Source: Bog-756 sp963777665
GTDB taxonomy: Bacteria > Actinomycetota > Acidimicrobiia > Acidimicrobiales > RAAP-2
Assembly: GCA_963777665.1 (NCBI GenBank)
Contig: CAVZRJ010000001.1
Location: 1,178,001-1,242,000 of the forward strand
Direction: 5' to 3'
Length of the DNA: 64,000 nt
Positions 63,290 through 64,000 of this stretch are shown here, in pieces. The position numbers were made by a program, and so were the translations under genes. The notes beneath the pieces are model-generated. The model had not been told where the DNA came from. It searched no databases and saw only the letters and a program-made list of their open reading frames with translations. How positions within the stretch are numbered: the first letter of the stretch is position 1; every line of letters starts with the position of its first letter.

Positions 63290-63371
63290 GGAGATCCGGG
63301 GTGGGCGGGCACATAGAAGGCAGATACTCCCGCAAGCTGGTCCTTCGGCGCAAACGTCCCATGGACCGGGC

Positions 63372-64000
63372 TCAGTGATGGACGCCGAGCTCGATGGCCT
63401 TGACCAGGAGCAGCAGCACCGCGATGACCAGGTAGACACGGAGCAGGTACATCCCGATCAGGCGACCCCGGGACCAGGTCGGACGCTCGAGCAGGTTGAG
63501 CGAGGGCATCCGCCAGGTCGCCCGCCGCTCGATCGGCACCGGGGGTGCCGGGGCGCGGCGCGACCGGGTCAAGAGGATGACCCCTCCGACCCCGAGGAAG
63601 CCCATCACCAGCACCCCGCCGAGCACCTCGGCGAGCACCGTCACGTCGATCCGGGTGAAGAGGGTGGTCAGCATCAGGATCAGGGACATGACGAGGAGGA
63701 CGGCCACGATGAAGCTGGCCACCACGTTGAGCCAGGGTCGGTTGACCCAGGGCCCGAGCACCTCCTTGTCGTTGCAGAGGAGCAGCAGGAACACGGTGGC
63801 GCTCGGCAGGAGCACACCGGCGAGCGCCTGGACCCCCGTCGTGATGAGCCCGAGCGGTGCACCCGGGAGGAGCACGATGATCGCGGCGGCGGTGACCATC
63901 GCGGCGAAGGCACCGTAGAAGAACTTGGCCTCCCGCCAGTTCCGGTGCAACGAGTGCCGGGCGCCGAAGACGTCTCCGAAGGCGTAGCTGGTGGAGAGGG
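63372..64000 (-). CDS. NRAMP-family divalent metal transporter (C-terminal part; 5' end outside window)
   Basis: The last roughly 209 residues of the minus-strand gene. Conserved NRAMP C-terminal pattern: STSYAFGDVFGARHSLHRNW, then hydrophobic segments GAFAAMVTAAAIIVLLPG, ALAGVLLPSATVFLLLLC, VVASFIVAVLLVMSLILMLT and LGGVLVMGFLGVGGVILL, with LLCNDKEVLGPWVNRPWLN between. The metal-site DPGN motif would lie beyond base 64000. The long C-terminal extension with one more membrane segment is the Mn/Fe 'NRAMP-related' form rather than classic MntH. Confidence 0.85.
   Translation of the reverse strand, partial: LSTSYAFGDVFGARHSLHRNWREAKFFYGAFAAMVTAAAIIVLLPGAPLGLITTGVQALAGVLLPSATVFLLLLCNDKEVLGPWVNRPWLNVVASFIVAVLLVMSLILMLTTLFTRIDVTVLAEVLGGVLVMGFLGVGGVILLTRSRRAPAPPVPIERRATWRMPSLNLLERPTWSRGRLIGMYLLRVYLVIAVLLLLVKAIELGVHH

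Overview
This is a high-GC actinobacterial chromosome segment, most likely from the class Acidimicrobiia. Evidence for this: the gene order of a conserved actinobacterial housekeeping superoperon, the actinobacterial mini ribosomal proteins bL37 and bS22 (AURKAIP1/COX24), and many apparently leaderless genes in which a TAnnnT -10 element sits 6-10 nt before an ATG or GTG. No rRNA and no CRISPR array is present; one tRNA (Gln, TTG) is.

Layout. 0-4.3 kb: surface-glycan genes (nucleotide-sugar dehydrogenase, tandem GT2, coiled-coil protein, GT-B-like protein). 4.3-19.6 kb, all minus strand: glmU-like, prs, rplY, pth, ABC exporter, mfd, foldase-like lipoprotein, mazG, eno, ftsB, DUF501, ppx. 19.7-26.4 kb: acyl-CoA carboxylase (two subunits), AtuA-like protein, acyl-CoA dehydrogenase. 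26.6-33.0 kb: a minor-pilin operon whose first member is a 1149-residue prepilin with about nine Cys-pair repeats. 33.1-38.8 kb: typA, DinB-like, membrane/GNAT protein, tRNA-Gln, two-component system. 38.8-45.0 kb: a more A/T-rich accessory island with a decayed tyrosine recombinase, two inverted bS22 genes, a secreted phosphoesterase, a secreted RCC1 propeller, a small secreted protein, and repeats. 45.0-52.1 kb, minus strand: rsmI, metG, tatD, DPBB protein, rsmA and ispE, with msrA and a DUF192 gene. 52.1-59.3 kb: bL37, glycerophosphodiesterase, PfkB kinase, aminopeptidase N, GDT1-type transporter, AhpD-like protein. 59.3-64 kb: methyltransferases, a terpenoid-cyclase-fold protein, GT4 and an NRAMP transporter fragment.

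The two minus-strand housekeeping blocks (51.7 to 45.0 and 19.6 to 4.3 kb) are the two halves of one neighbourhood that lies together in other actinobacteria (Rv1003-Rv1026 in M. tuberculosis). About 25 kb of metabolic, pilus, regulatory and mobile DNA lies between ispE and glmU.

Several conserved genes (eno, ftsB, mfd, an ABC ATPase, an AhpD-like gene, msrA) are broken by one- to four-base indels. Most look like sequence or assembly errors, but msrA also lacks its catalytic Cys. The most interesting items are the giant repeat-bearing minor pilin, the GlmU without an acetyltransferase end, the paired bS22 genes (one with ATC in place of its start codon), a 27-bp direct repeat around the phosphoesterase/RCC1 cassette, and -10 elements shared by divergent leaderless genes.
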